DNA of 64,000 nt. It comes from Cepaea nemoralis (taxonomy: Eukaryota > Mollusca > Gastropoda > Stylommatophora > Helicidae). The DNA is taken from assembly GCA_014155875.1 (NCBI GenBank), contig JACEFZ010006263.1, positions 1,009,001 to 1,073,000 on the forward strand, given 5' to 3'. The position numbers and the translations under genes are program-made. Positions 46,601-53,569 of this stretch are shown piece after piece. The number at the start of each line of letters is the position of its first letter. Positions within the stretch are counted from its first letter, which is position 1. Under the pieces are notes generated by a model, which was given only the letters and a program-made list of their open reading frames with translations, searched no databases and was not told the origin of the DNA.

Positions 46601-49600
46601 GAGTTACAGGGCCAAGAATGTTCACATCACAAAGAAGACATACACAGAGGTATTACTTTCTTTGATCTCATCTTGCCAGGCACTTCAGACTCTAAGCTGC
46701 AAGTGCTTTCATTTCCCCCCTGATTGCTTTGAACTCAAGCATAGTCTGCACTTGACTGATTTTTGAGTGTGGGCTAGCTTTCTTTACTACCAGTGTCCCT
46801 CGCCATCAGGTGCACCCACTCCGACTTCTGAAGTACTTGTAATTTATGTCCCTAAATCAAGGACGAGAAGTCAACATTTTAGTCCAACTGACCAGTGTAG
46901 GAGTTGAACCTGCTACCTTGGCATCAGCACACCAGAAGTTAAAGAGCAAGCCCTCTTTTCCATTCTGCCATGCTGACCTCCTTGCTGCAAGTACTTTCTA
47001 TCTTCTACTGTACTTTCTATCTTCTACTGTCCCTGTTTCCTGTAATATCTCTACAGATTGCATATGTCTTTAATAATTTGTTCCATGAAAGCCAATAGAG
47101 AAGTAACATTTGCTTGAAGAATTCATAAAAGAATTCATGAGACATGCAGTTGGCACATGCATACAATAATTGCAAAATGAAATTTTTTTTTTTTTTCTTA
47201 TCCCTTACGGAACGTTGCAGTCAACACCAGCTTTTCAGCTGCTGTTGATGTACTAGGCAAGTGTTACGTTCAGTAGTTTGCCATTGCTTTCTGAACGACC
47301 GGCCCCTATACCTTTTTCGAAAAAACCAGCACCGCCGTGTTTCGAACCCGGGTATACGGGCTCACAAACCGCGTTCGCAAGCCCTTAGCCACAGAGGCGG
47401 GTGAAATGAAAAGCACTTTTAAATCAATCAATCAATCAATCATGTGCCATGCCGGAAAGCGTGGGCGGTCATGACTCGCCATTTCACTCGATCACCAGTG
47501 TCGTGGATCAGCTCAGTGTTCCTGTCTCGTCCATGCCATGTGGCCAAGCTGTCCAGGTATTTTCCTCTCGGTCTTCCTCTTGGTCTGTTCCCTTCGATCT
47601 TGCCAGTTGTCACTAAGTTCTCCAATCCATTTCTTCTCATAACATGTCCAAAAAATCTTGACTGTCTACATCTAATTTCTCTAATCAGTTTACGATGTTC
47701 ATTTGTCTCCTGTAGTACTTGGTCATTGGTTTTTCTGTCTGTCCATGGTATTCTTTGCATTTTCCTCAGAAACCACATTTCTGCAGCCATCAGATGCTTT
47801 TCAGCTTGACTGCTCATTGTCCAAGTTTCACATCCATACAAAAGAACAGGCTCTATGTATCCCCTCAACACTCTTTTTCTCGTCTCAATTGACATCTTTT
47901 TATTGGTCAGAATGTTTTTCATCTTGCTAAAGGCTACTTTCGCCATGGCGATTCTTGTTCTAATCTCTTCAAGGCATCTCCCATCAGATGTTATGACTGT
48001 TCCAAGATAATTGTATCGATTCACTTGTTGAAGAATATTTCCATTTACTTGTATATTACATTGTGGCACTTCTTCCTTCCTAGTGACGACCATAACCTGA
48101 GTCTTTTTACAATTTAATTCTAACCCCAGTTGCTCACTGTGCACAACAACCGCATCTACTAATTGTTGCAGGTCCTGCGCATTGTCTGCAATTAATACTG
48201 TATCATCTGCATATCTAATGTTATTGATATTTCGTCCTCCAATGCTGATTCCATTTATATCCTCTACATTTCTGAAAATATTTTCACTATATAGGGAAAA
48301 AAGATCTGGAGACATCACACATCCCTGCCTAACACCTCTCTTAATTGGCTGATACTGTCCCACTTCATTATCAATCCTTATTGCAGCTTGTTGTTTCCAA
48401 TATATGTTTTTTTATAAGTCTAATGTCTTTACCATCAATTTGTAGATCTGCAAGCATATCCACCATGTTGACATGTCTAACTCTATCAAAAGCCTTTGTA
48501 TAGTCAGTAAAGCAAGATTGAATGAGGCACATGCCACGTCCTTAAAGAACTTTCAACTCCTGGTGCTAGTTAGTTTTTTCGACATCGGATTATCCTTGCT
48601 GCATATGGAGCAAGGTCAAAGGTGCTCACTTCTCATTGTCATTATCTATGTCGGAACATAGCGACTGAAAGCTCCAGCTCTGGTGCTGAGAGGCGAACAG
48701 AAAATGGGAGGTCTAAGTGGAATATTTGTAAGAGAAGAAGACAAAATAAGATTTTAAAACAAAGAAGCAGAAAAATAACTGGGGAAAAAAAAAAGAAGCA
48801 AAGCAGGTCAAGAAATTGTGGCAGAAGCAAAACCGGTAAAGAAATTGTAGCAGACGTGAAGAAATGGTAGCAGAAGCAAAGCAGGTAAAGAAATGGTAGC
48901 AGAAGCAAAGCAGGTAAAGAAATGGTAGCAGAAGCAAAGCAGGTAAAGAAATGGTAGCAGAAGCAAAGCAGGTAAAGAAATGGTAGCAGAAGCAAAGCAG
49001 GTAAAGAAATGGTAGCAGAAGCAAAGCAGGTAAAGAAATGGTAGCAGAAACAAAGAAATGGTAGCAGAAAAAAAAGAAATGGTAGTGTAAACAAAGAAAT
49101 GGTAGAAACAAAGAAATGGTAGTAGAAACAAAGAAATGGCAGTAGAAATAAAGAAATAGTAACAGAAGCAAAGCAGGTAAAGAAATGGTAGCAGAAGCAA
49201 AGCAGGTAAAGAATGATGATCACCATAATATTTTGTCTCAATTATGGCCCTGAGAAATAGTAGCAGAAGCAAAGCAGGTAAAGAAATGGTAGCAGAAGCA
49301 AAGAAATGGTAGTAGAAACAAAGAAATGGTAGCAGAAACAAAGAAATGGTAGCAGAAACAAAGAAATGGTAGTAGAAACAAAGAATGGTAGAAACAAAGA
49401 ATGGTAGAAACAAAGAAATGGTAGTAGAAACAAAGAAATGGTAGTAGAAACAAAGAATGGTAGCAGAAACAAAGAATGGTAGTAGAAGCAAAGAAATGGT
49501 AGCAGAAGCAAAGAAATGGTAGCAGAAGCAAAGAAATGGTAGCAGAAGCAAAGAAATGGTAGCAGAAACAAAGAAATGGTAGTAGAAACAAAGAAATGGT

Positions 49601-51295
49601 AGTAGAAACAAAGAAATGGTAGTAGAAACAAAGAAATGGTAGTAGAAACAATGAAATGGTAGTAGAAACAAAGAAATAGTAACAGAAGCAAAGCGGGTAA
49701 AGAAATGGTAGTAGAAACAAAGAAATGATAGTAGAAACAAAGAAATGATAGTAGAAACAAAGAAATGGTAGTAGAAACAAAGAAATAGTAACAGAAGCAA
49801 AGCGGGTAAAGAAATGGTAGTAGAAACAAAGAAATGATAGTAGAAACAAAGAAATGGTAGTAGAAACAAAGAAATAGTAACAGAAGCAAAGCGGGTAAAG
49901 AAATGGTAGTAGAAACAAAGAAATGGTAGTAGAAACAAAGAATTAGTAACAGAAGCAAAGCGGGTAAAGAAATGGTAGCAGAAGCAAAGCAGGTAAAGAA
50001 ATGGTAGCACAAGTAAAGAAATGGTAGAAGAAACAAAAAAATGGTAGCAGAAACAAAGAAATGGTAGCAGAAGCAAAGCGGGTAAATAAATGATAGCAGA
50101 AACAAAGCGGGTAAAGAAATGGTAACAGAAGCAGAGAAATGGTAGCAGAAACAAAGAAATGGTAGAAGAAGGAAAGAAATGATAGCAGAAACAAATAAAT
50201 GATAACAGAAGTAAATCAGATAAAGATATGGTAGCAGAAGCAAAGCAGGTAAAGAAATGGTACAAGAAGCAATGCAGGTGAAGAAAAAGTACCAGAAGCA
50301 AAGAGGGAGGAGAAACAACACGAACAGAATTAAGAGGAGAAAAACATTTCCATTATACTTTAAAGATATGTTAACAAGCAATATTCTAAACCATAATTTT
50401 TATAAATAGCTATGTAAGTTATCATTTATGCATTACTTGATCTTGTTTCTGCATTTTCAATCATTTTCAGATCATCCGAGAAGTTATTAGTAACCAGATG
50501 GAGATACTGGTTCCTGCAGGCACTTCCGATGAGATGACGGCCGCAAATGAGGATGATTTTCTGGATAGTAGAAGTGAATCTGAGCATTTTACTACAGAAA
50601 GGGACAATCGAAAAGACCGCAGCCTTGATCAGAGGGAGATCAGAAGAGAACATAGGGGAGATTATGACAAGAGGAGATCAGACGACAGGGAACGAAGAGC
50701 CTCCGCAGAGAGATATAGACACAGAGACAGGTCAGAGGAAAGACATAGTTATAAGACAAGCAGAGATACAAATTATTCAAGAGATCGAGGATATGACAAG
50801 GATATGTATAAGGTGAAAGAAAAAGAAGATAATTCACAACATGGAAATGATAAGCCCAGAAGATTCACAGAAGCCGGTGATTCGCAGTCTTCTACTGGGA
50901 GAGCTAAAAGGAGGTTCACAGAAACAGATGATTCACAATCTTTCACTGAGAGAGCCAGAAGATTTGCCGAGACAGGTGATTCGCAGCCTTCTGCTGAGAC
51001 ACCGAGAAGGTTCACAGAAACAGATGACATACTTCTAAAAGAAATTAAGAAAGAACCTGTTGATAATGTTGATGAAGGCAGCTTTACAAGCACTTCAGCA
51101 AATCTACCTGGCAGTGAGATGACGCAGCCTGAAGAAACCAAAGATATGGATGTTGCTTCAGAAAAGTCGGACTTGTCCAGAAAACGCAGCCACTCCGATA
51201 GTGAAAGCAGCAGTAATAGCAGCAGGAGACATGGGAAGCATAAAAAATCCAAACATAAGAAAAAACATAGCAAAAAACACAAACACAGAGACTGA
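29921..51295 (+). CDS. SNRNP48: U11/U12 small nuclear ribonucleoprotein 48 kDa protein (spliced, 7 coding exons)
   Basis: Component of the U11/U12 di-snRNP of the minor spliceosome; in the nucleus it helps recognise U12-type 5' splice sites. Coding exons: 29921-30049 or its copy 30798-30926, then 32759-32875, 33522-33588, 40385-40438, 44335-44517, 46516-46649, 50471-51295. All junctions are GT-AG and all phases agree, giving about 502 residues (the human protein, from memory, is about 340). Landmarks: CHHC zinc finger [20 protein letters not shown] plus Cys (residues 50-70; Cys-x5-His-x9-His-x3-Cys), [22 protein letters not shown], and the nearly invariant [17 protein letters not shown]. The extra length is in the charged C-terminal tail. 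The first exon is duplicated and the acceptor of the sixth is repeated. Symbol assigned by remembered similarity. Confidence 0.93.
30110..30560. repeat. 60-bp minisatellite, about 7 copies (duplication copy A)
   Basis: The unit has TTTGCATGTAGTCCATATAT and CTATGCACGTATAACAATCA. Units near the exon are more diverged than those to the right. Confidence 0.93.
30574..30723. repeat. 22-bp minisatellite (duplication copy B)
   Basis: Same order of variants as the array 877 bases upstream, so it was copied with the exon rather than grown anew. Confidence 0.95.
30790..30926 (+). CDS. SNRNP48: SNRNP48 first coding exon, copy B
   Basis: Identical to copy A, with the same acceptor and donor. If both copies were spliced into one mRNA, copy A would run into AAC TGA at the start of copy B, so a joint transcript would be truncated after residue 44. 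Use must be alternative, or one copy is silent. Being the copy nearer exon 2, B needs no exon skipping if transcription starts between them. Confidence 0.85.
30987..31868. repeat. 60-bp minisatellite, about 14 copies (copy B and beyond)
   Basis: Continues past the duplication end at 31504. It contains one unit more than copy A in the shared part (about 31350-31470). Frames of up to 187 codons are repeat artefacts. Confidence 0.93.
32040..32240 (+). mobile_element. Repeat family G copy, diverged
   Basis: ATATGCCAGGCAAGGAATCGTGC corresponds to the GGCAATAAATTGTGC core of the family; the left part matches 8460-8600 loosely. Confidence 0.45.
32262..32690 (+). mobile_element. SINE-like repeat family C
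   Basis: Second copy of the family at 28615, same orientation, about 90% alike by eye. It ends in a C tract (32669-32683). It lies in intron 1 of SNRNP48, ending about 70 bases before exon 2. Confidence 0.8.
32759..32875 (+). CDS. SNRNP48: SNRNP48 exon 2, CHHC zinc finger
   Basis: 117 bases, phase 0 in and out. Acceptor TTTTTTAAG, donor CTG/GTCAGT. Encodes [13 protein letters not shown] and the rest of the finger. Cys-x5-His-x9-His-x3-Cys spacing is exactly that of the family's RNA-binding finger. Confidence 0.93.
33033..33194. repeat. (TTG)n-(TTC)n-(TGC)n microsatellite
   Basis: Trinucleotide runs in SNRNP48 intron 2. Pyrimidine-rich on the sense strand. Confidence 0.97.
33288..33420. repeat. 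(TTC)n microsatellite
   Basis: About 40 CTT/TTC units, same intron, ending about 100 bases before the exon 3 acceptor. Long GAA/TTC runs can form triplex DNA. Confidence 0.97.
33522..33588 (+). CDS. SNRNP48: SNRNP48 exon 3
   Basis: 67 bases. Acceptor TTTGATTTCAG, donor ATCG/GTAATA. Encodes [20 protein letters not shown]. Leaves phase 1. Confidence 0.88.
33884..34110 (-). mobile_element. SINE family A copy
   Basis: Reverse-orientation body CCGTAGTTTGCCATTGTTTT and B-box-side GTGTCTCAAACACGAG. It lies in SNRNP48 intron 3, antisense to the gene. Confidence 0.75.
34111..34554. other. Intron 3 sequence, unassigned
   Basis: No repeat or exon recognised. Confidence 0.4.
34558..34690. repeat. 18-bp minisatellite, about 7 copies
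   Basis: Unit CACCATTACAAGGTCAGG. The 18-bp period keeps frames open. Confidence 0.95.
34920..35500 (-). mobile_element. Repeat family E copy with internal 15-bp expansion
   Basis: 35040-35500 is the reverse complement of the 1590 and 3545 copies. At 34925-35035 ACTGATGACTGACCA-type units are repeated about seven times, next to the family's GACGGCCAGGTGCCA end. Confidence 0.8.
35740..36799 (+). pseudogene. LINE (CR1/L2-like) reverse transcriptase, C-terminal two thirds
   Basis: The first frame (35787-36060) reads [20 protein letters not shown] and [16 protein letters not shown], the catalytic FADD variant; the second (36100-36799) reads [40 protein letters not shown] and [20 protein letters not shown], ending at a TAA. 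The order is that of CR1/L2-type LINE proteins. Apart from a foreign piece of about 38 bases at 36062-36099, which shifts the frame, the reading frame is remarkably intact. The missing 5' end and the AATTGTTCA-type repeats after the stop suggest a 5'-truncated insertion. It lies sense in intron 3 of SNRNP48. Confidence 0.9.
36800..36870. repeat. Short repeats at the LINE 3' end
   Basis: TATAATTGTTCA-like units occur four times directly after the LINE stop, probably the element's own 3' tail. Confidence 0.7.
36868..37256. repeat. GA/GTGT mixed simple repeat
   Basis: GAGAGAGGGAGAGGGAGA, GTGTGTGTGAGCGCGCGCAT and similar low-complexity text. Confidence 0.93.
37398..37655. repeat. GAGTGAATGAGTGAGCGGGA minisatellite
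   Basis: 20- to 22-base units of the type GAGAGTGAATGAGTGAGCGG repeated about ten times, ending in (GT)n and (GA)n. Confidence 0.93.
37800..39490. repeat. 1.7-kb GT-rich, G-run-rich minisatellite block
   Basis: Irregular units of GTGTGGGTGGGGGATGTGTG type. Almost no C on the plus strand and dozens of runs of three or more G, so the sense strand of SNRNP48 intron 3 could fold into G-quadruplexes. It holds the source of the 38-bp sequence found in the LINE at 36062. Confidence 0.95.
39634..39642 (+). promoter_or_regulatory. U12-type 5' splice-site-like sequence in intron 3
   Basis: ATATCCTTG matches the minor-spliceosome donor consensus ATATCCTT. A near match, ATATCCAT, lies at about 39558. 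In vertebrates SNRNP48 expression is controlled by an intronic element made of paired U12-type donor sequences that bind U11; this pair is a weak candidate for such an element. One 8-base match is not strong evidence. Confidence 0.2.
39755..40240 (+). pseudogene. LINE RNase H fragment with 24-bp expansion
   Basis: Reads [20 protein letters not shown], matching the RNase H C-terminus at 24614. Then an 8-residue unit of LSAKLLYD type occurs six times (39847-39990), then [17 protein letters not shown], where the relative at 24700 has QADILNALREVR. The repeat was therefore inserted between two conserved blocks. Confidence 0.8.
40385..40438 (+). CDS. SNRNP48: SNRNP48 exon 4
   Basis: 54 bases, phase 1 in and out. 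Acceptor TTAAATGCAG, donor CAAG/GTGAGT. Encodes [18 protein letters not shown], a less conserved linker, so this exon rests mainly on splice sites and phase. Confidence 0.78.
40742..40990 (-). mobile_element. SINE family A copy
   Basis: Antisense in SNRNP48 intron 4. TTACGTTCAGTAGTTTGCCA at 40808-40827 and CTGTGTTTAGAACACCGG at the B-box side. A fragment of a second copy follows (GGCAATGGCAAACTACTGAA at 40970). Confidence 0.75.
41090..41440 (+). mobile_element. Interspersed repeat family F, two partial copies
   Basis: GAGTTTGTGCTCTGTGCGAC and CTTTCAGCTGGCCACTTTGA at 41100, and again CTTTCAGCTGGCCACTCTGA at 41342, match 59555-59640. A further trace is at 42050-42110. All lie in intron 4 of SNRNP48. 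Confidence 0.55.
41465..41840 (-). mobile_element. LINE family T 3' end
   Basis: The minus strand reads [20 protein letters not shown] and [20 protein letters not shown], like 47640-47830 of the longer copy. It starts at CATCATGTGCCATG, the family's 3' end. Confidence 0.8.
41841..42890. other. Intron 4 sequence, unassigned
   Basis: AT-rich. A fragment of SINE B's end (CTCTGCATCAACACACTGAATGTT) lies near 42294. No exon recognised. Confidence 0.4.
42896..43165 (-). CDS. Unidentified 89-codon reading frame
   Basis: Starts [20 protein letters not shown], contains [20 protein letters not shown] and [12 protein letters not shown], and ends at a stop near 42896. The composition looks like real protein rather than repeat. 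I do not recognise the family; it may be the last exon or C-terminus of a transposable element. It abuts the 50-bp array on its right and lies antisense in SNRNP48 intron 4. Confidence 0.35.
   Translation of the reverse strand: MIDIEKLQGKIKHCHDPYDVIAELNHSPGRSVEVIMVFSKGTPERGKWVLVTQRENVATRFPCDRKWARDKSVYVEPSSSMDMVKSIQR
43163..44220. repeat. 50-bp minisatellite, about 20 copies
   Basis: The unit contains CTTTAACATGTTCCATTGTT and ATAAGCTAATTATGCAATGG. Variant units with CAGTGTGTCTTATCTTG are 3-4 bases longer and interspersed. The array ends about 115 bases before the exon 5 acceptor. Confidence 0.96.
44335..44517 (+). CDS. SNRNP48: SNRNP48 exon 5
   Basis: 183 bases, phase 1 in and out. Acceptor TCTCCTATTTGCAG, donor AAAG/GTGAGT. 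Encodes [20 protein letters not shown] then [20 protein letters not shown]; the Asp-Arg-Leu-Ala-x-Tyr-x-x-Val-Val core is conserved with vertebrate SNRNP48. Confidence 0.92.
44640..44910. repeat. Degenerate ~31-bp minisatellite
   Basis: CAGACTCGTAAATTGGGCAT-like text recurs about eight times with much divergence. It reads as a 95-codon frame by chance. Confidence 0.6.
45040..45360 (+). pseudogene. LINE 3' remnant
   Basis: AATCAGACCGCTACTGGTAC followed by CATTAGTATTGGGATTCTTC resembles the 40130-40230 piece after the RNase H fragment (AGGCTGCCACTGGTGCTATC). Strongly worn. Confidence 0.4.
45590..45960 (+). mobile_element. Interspersed repeat family F copy
   Basis: Aligns with 59408-59870: TTTTGTGTTGGCATTCTGGC, GACTCCTGTCTGTTCCACTT and GAGCATTTTGTGTGATATTC are shared. 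Two small internal deletions relative to that copy. Confidence 0.75.
46229..46515 (+). repeat. 53-bp tandem repeat containing the exon 6 splice acceptor, 5 copies
   Basis: Each unit reads CTCTAGGTTTGCTGGATGCA and continues CAAGATCACCAACAAAGCAT then GTAATTTCCATC. The first 17 bases after each AG are those that open exon 6 of SNRNP48. Acceptor AGs lie at 46250 (degenerate), 46302, 46355, 46408 and 46461; the true one is at 46514. Reading in the phase of exon 5, a decoy acceptor gives [12 protein letters not shown] and then TAA, a premature stop. Confidence 0.95.
46516..46649 (+). CDS. SNRNP48: SNRNP48 exon 6
   Basis: 134 bases, phase 1 in, phase 0 out. Encodes [20 protein letters not shown] and [20 protein letters not shown]; the latter is the best-conserved block of the family. 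Donor GAG/GTATTA. Of the six acceptors in a row only the last continues the frame. Confidence 0.95.
46725..46982 (+). mobile_element. SINE family B copy
   Basis: GACTGATTTTTGAGTGTGGG, TGTCCCTCGCCATCAGGTGC and GGAGTTGAACCTGCTACC. It lies sense in intron 6 of SNRNP48, 75 bases after the donor. Confidence 0.8.
47205..47405 (-). mobile_element. SINE family A copy
   Basis: Antisense copy with TTACGTTCAGTAGTTTGCCA and GTGTTTCGAACCCGGG, the latter a good B box in reverse. It ends directly before the LINE T tail. Confidence 0.82.
47431..48660 (-). pseudogene. LINE family T, reverse transcriptase with YADD box, 5'-truncated
   Basis: The minus-strand frame 48363-47440 (307 codons) is uninterrupted: [40 protein letters not shown] with the catalytic [64 protein letters not shown] and a Gly-Arg-Pro-Arg-Gly block before the stop. 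The sequence right of 48363 continues the homology in another frame. A (AATC)n tail at 47431-47450 marks the 3' end. Endonuclease and 5' part are missing, so it cannot move on its own, but the intact frame suggests it is young. Confidence 0.9.
48840..50310. repeat. 20-bp / 29-bp minisatellite, about 1.5 kb
   Basis: AAAGAAATGGTAGCAGAAGC (20 bases) alternates with a longer form that adds AAAGCAGGT. GTAGTAGAAACAA variants dominate the middle. A short unique insert (GATGATCACCATAATATTTT) lies at 49213-49250. It fills intron 6 of SNRNP48 up to 160 bases before exon 7. The 497-codon minus-strand frame is repeat-encoded. Confidence 0.97.
50471..51295 (+). CDS. SNRNP48: SNRNP48 exon 7, last exon with charged tail
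   Basis: Acceptor CAATCATTTTCAG; phase 0. Begins [20 protein letters not shown], continuing the conserved Tyr-Thr-Glu-x-Ile-Arg segment. Then an Arg/Asp/Ser-rich tail (about residues 255-330), four 16-18-residue repeats of [16 protein letters not shown] type (DNA 50857-51035), an IKKEPVD motif that fits a sumoylation site, and a Lys/His/Ser-rich end [16 protein letters not shown] to [11 protein letters not shown] with nuclear-localisation character. The repeated block is what makes this protein longer than its vertebrate relatives. Confidence 0.92.
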   Translation: MIREVISNQMEILVPAGTSDEMTAANEDDFLDSRSESEHFTTERDNRKDRSLDQREIRREHRGDYDKRRSDDRERRASAERYRHRDRSEERHSYKTSRDTNYSRDRGYDKDMYKVKEKEDNSQHGNDKPRRFTEAGDSQSSTGRAKRRFTETDDSQSFTERARRFAETGDSQPSAETPRRFTETDDILLKEIKKEPVDNVDEGSFTSTSANLPGSEMTQPEETKDMDVASEKSDLSRKRSHSDSESSSNSSRRHGKHKKSKHKKKHSKKHKHRD

Positions 51296-51352
51296 GTTGA
51301 CAAATTATGTGGACAATGCATTCTAAGCATAAATTTCTACTTTATCCCAAAT
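51296..51352 (+). other. SNRNP48: SNRNP48 3' UTR start, no canonical poly-A signal
   Basis: After the stop only 57 bases precede a LINE insertion. AGCATAAATT offers a CATAAA hexamer, a rare variant signal. Either this is used or the transcript ends inside the LINE. Confidence 0.4.
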
Positions 51353-51960
51353 TGAATCATCATCATCATCATGTGTCACGCCCATAAGTGTGGGCGGTTA
51401 TGCTTTGCCATCTCACACGGTCACCAGAGTCATGAATCAGCTCAGTGTTCTTGTCTTGACCATACCATGTTGCCAAGCCATCCAGGTAGTTACTTCTCTG
51501 CGTTCCCCTTGTTCTCTTCCCTTGATCTTGCCAGTTGTCGCCAAGTTCTTTAATTTACTTCTTCTGATAACATGGCCAAGTAATTGTGACTATCTACGTC
51601 TAATTTCTCTAATCAATTTACAGTTTTCATTTGTTTCTTGTTGTGCTTGGTCATTGGTTTTTCTGTCTGTCCATGGTATTCTTTTCATTTTCCTCTGAAA
51701 CCATATTTCCACAGCCATTAGATGTTTTTCAGCTTGTCTGCTCATTGTTCACACCTCACATCCATACAAAAGTACAGGTTCTATATAGCACCTCAACACA
51801 CGTTGCAAATGACATCTTTTTATTGGTCAGTATGTTTTCTATTTTGCAAAGGGCTGCCTTCGTCATAGCGATTCTTGTTCTAATCTCTTCAAAGTATATC
51901 CCATCAGATGTTATGGCTGTTCCGAGATAATTTTACAGATTCACTTGCTTAAGAACATTC
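51353..51960 (-). mobile_element. LINE family T 3' end with (CAT)n tail
   Basis: ATCATCATCATCATGTGTCA starts the segment. The minus strand then carries the same reverse transcriptase C-terminus as 47440-48000 with many stops. It is inserted antisense directly behind the SNRNP48 stop codon. Confidence 0.82.
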
Positions 51961-52109
51961 CCATTAAATTGAATCGTAGGCCCTCAACTCACTCCCAGCC
52001 ATCCTATCTTTTGTTAACTCCTCCCACTCCATGTCCTCCCCAGTATTATTCATCTGTGCCTCAAATATTCTTCTTGTGTTTTTAGACTATTTTTTTTTTT
52101 TTTTATAAT

Positions 52110-52345
52110 TTGCATTCACTCGCTTTAAACTCAATAGTAGTCCATACACATGCTATTCCTTCCTGTGCACCGGACTGAATTTTGCGTGTGGATTAGCTTT
52201 TCCTATTACCAGTGTCCCTCGCCATCAGGCGAACCCACTCCGACTTCTGAAATACCTATATTATGCATCCTCAAACCAAGGACGAGAAGTCAACATTTGA
52301 TTCCAACTGACCGATATAGGGGTTGAACCAGCTACCTATAACAGG
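52110..52345 (+). mobile_element. SINE family B copy
   Basis: CACTCGCTTTAAACTCAATA at the start, GACTGAATTTTGCGTGTGGA, TGTCCCTCGCCATCAGGCGA and AGGGGTTGAACCAGC. Follows a poly-T run. Confidence 0.82.
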
Positions 52346-52599
52346 TACCATGAAATGATCTGGGAAGTCACGAAGGCCTATGTGGTATAACCGCATCAGT
52401 TATTAAGTGCCGATTGGTCATTACAAATATGACAACATACTCATGGAGTGTCGGTCGGTCTTTTAAAAGTATAGCACCATATACGTCTCAGGGAATGGAA
52501 AAGTGCCCTTTATTTTTTTTTTTTTTTTTTTTTTTACTGTGCTCTAATTGAGAGTATCAGAGTTCATTCTCATATGTCCAACCTATCACTTGGGGTTTG

Positions 52600-52815
52600 T
52601 GAATGCAGTTTCACAACTCCCCAACATACCAGGTTGAAGGTTCAAAGTCAGTAGCAGGTTATTTGGAAGCAGATCGCTTTACATTGATCTCCCTGGCTTG
52701 ATAGTCAGCCATTCAGAAAGCGATGCCAAACTGAGTGTAAAAACTACCCAGTAAATCACAAATGGCTAATAAAGCTGGGATTGATTGAAATGTCCTGTAA
52801 AAGGGCAGTGACTAA
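52600..52815 (+). mobile_element. SINE A-related copy, diverged
   Basis: CAGCCATTCAGAAAGCGATG and CCAGTAAATCACAAATGGCT match the SINE A body and the 40970-41030 fragment; the front part resembles 45330-45400 (ACCAGGTTGAAGGTTCAAAG). Confidence 0.5.
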
Positions 52816-52859
52816 CTTTTTTAAGATGTCCAGGCCACTTTATTTTTTTTTTAACTCTG

Positions 52860-53300
52860 GGATTTGATGCAAGTATCAATAAATGTTTTTAACTGAGCAA
52901 AATACTGTGTTTTTCTGTCACGCAATAATGTTTGGTGGAAGTTGGGGTCATTGAGGAATCCATGAGATCTTTCAAGAAACAAAATAAATATTTTTAGGTA
53001 TTTGAATAACGAAGATGCAAATGATCGATTGCACAATTTATTGCCCAGCATATTTTGCCAGGTACATACTGCAGAACTCACACAACATAAAGTACAGCAG
53101 TAAGATGAATCCTTAAATCTGAAATATACACACATAATTAACACAGTAATTAAATTGTCTACCACAGTAATGGTAAACTGACTACCATATCTTTTTGTTT
53201 GCATAAAGTTGGCTTTTCTATATGAATTGCCATGGCTTCTGCCTCTTTTAACCTTTGTCCATTTTATGTGTTTAACAACAAATGAAACAAATTGGTGTGA
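52860..53300 (-). mobile_element. Repeat family G copy, longest
   Basis: On the minus strand TATGCTGGGCAATAAATTGT and the surrounding bases match 28060-28210; the farther part matches 27725-27850. The 150-codon minus-strand frame inside shows no domain and is not supported as a gene. Confidence 0.55.
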
Positions 53301-53569
53301 CAATTTAGTAGACAGTGTAATTACTGTGGAAATTGTATGTGTTTCAGCTTGAAGGATTTATCTTCCTCTTCTTTACTCCTCTTTCAAGAGGAGTGCATCA
53401 CGCCCAGTTATGCATCTCACAGGTCTGTGTATCTGATTCCGGCATACATTTGTGTCACGTTTGCTTCCTCTAGGCAGATTCCATTCCATTCCAAGGTAGC
53501 AGGCGCTGTTTACCCATGGGTAGGATTTCTTTCCTAACAATTTTACCAGAACAGCAACCTTGATTTCCC

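Noticed and set aside
48642..50381. 497-codon hydrophobic frame that could look like a membrane protein
   Set aside because: Encoded by the 20/29-bp minisatellite in SNRNP48 intron 6; Phe/Leu/Cys richness follows from the GAAA/GCAG-type unit.
52851..53303. 150-codon minus-strand frame
   Set aside because: Lies in interspersed repeat family G and is not conserved in other copies.
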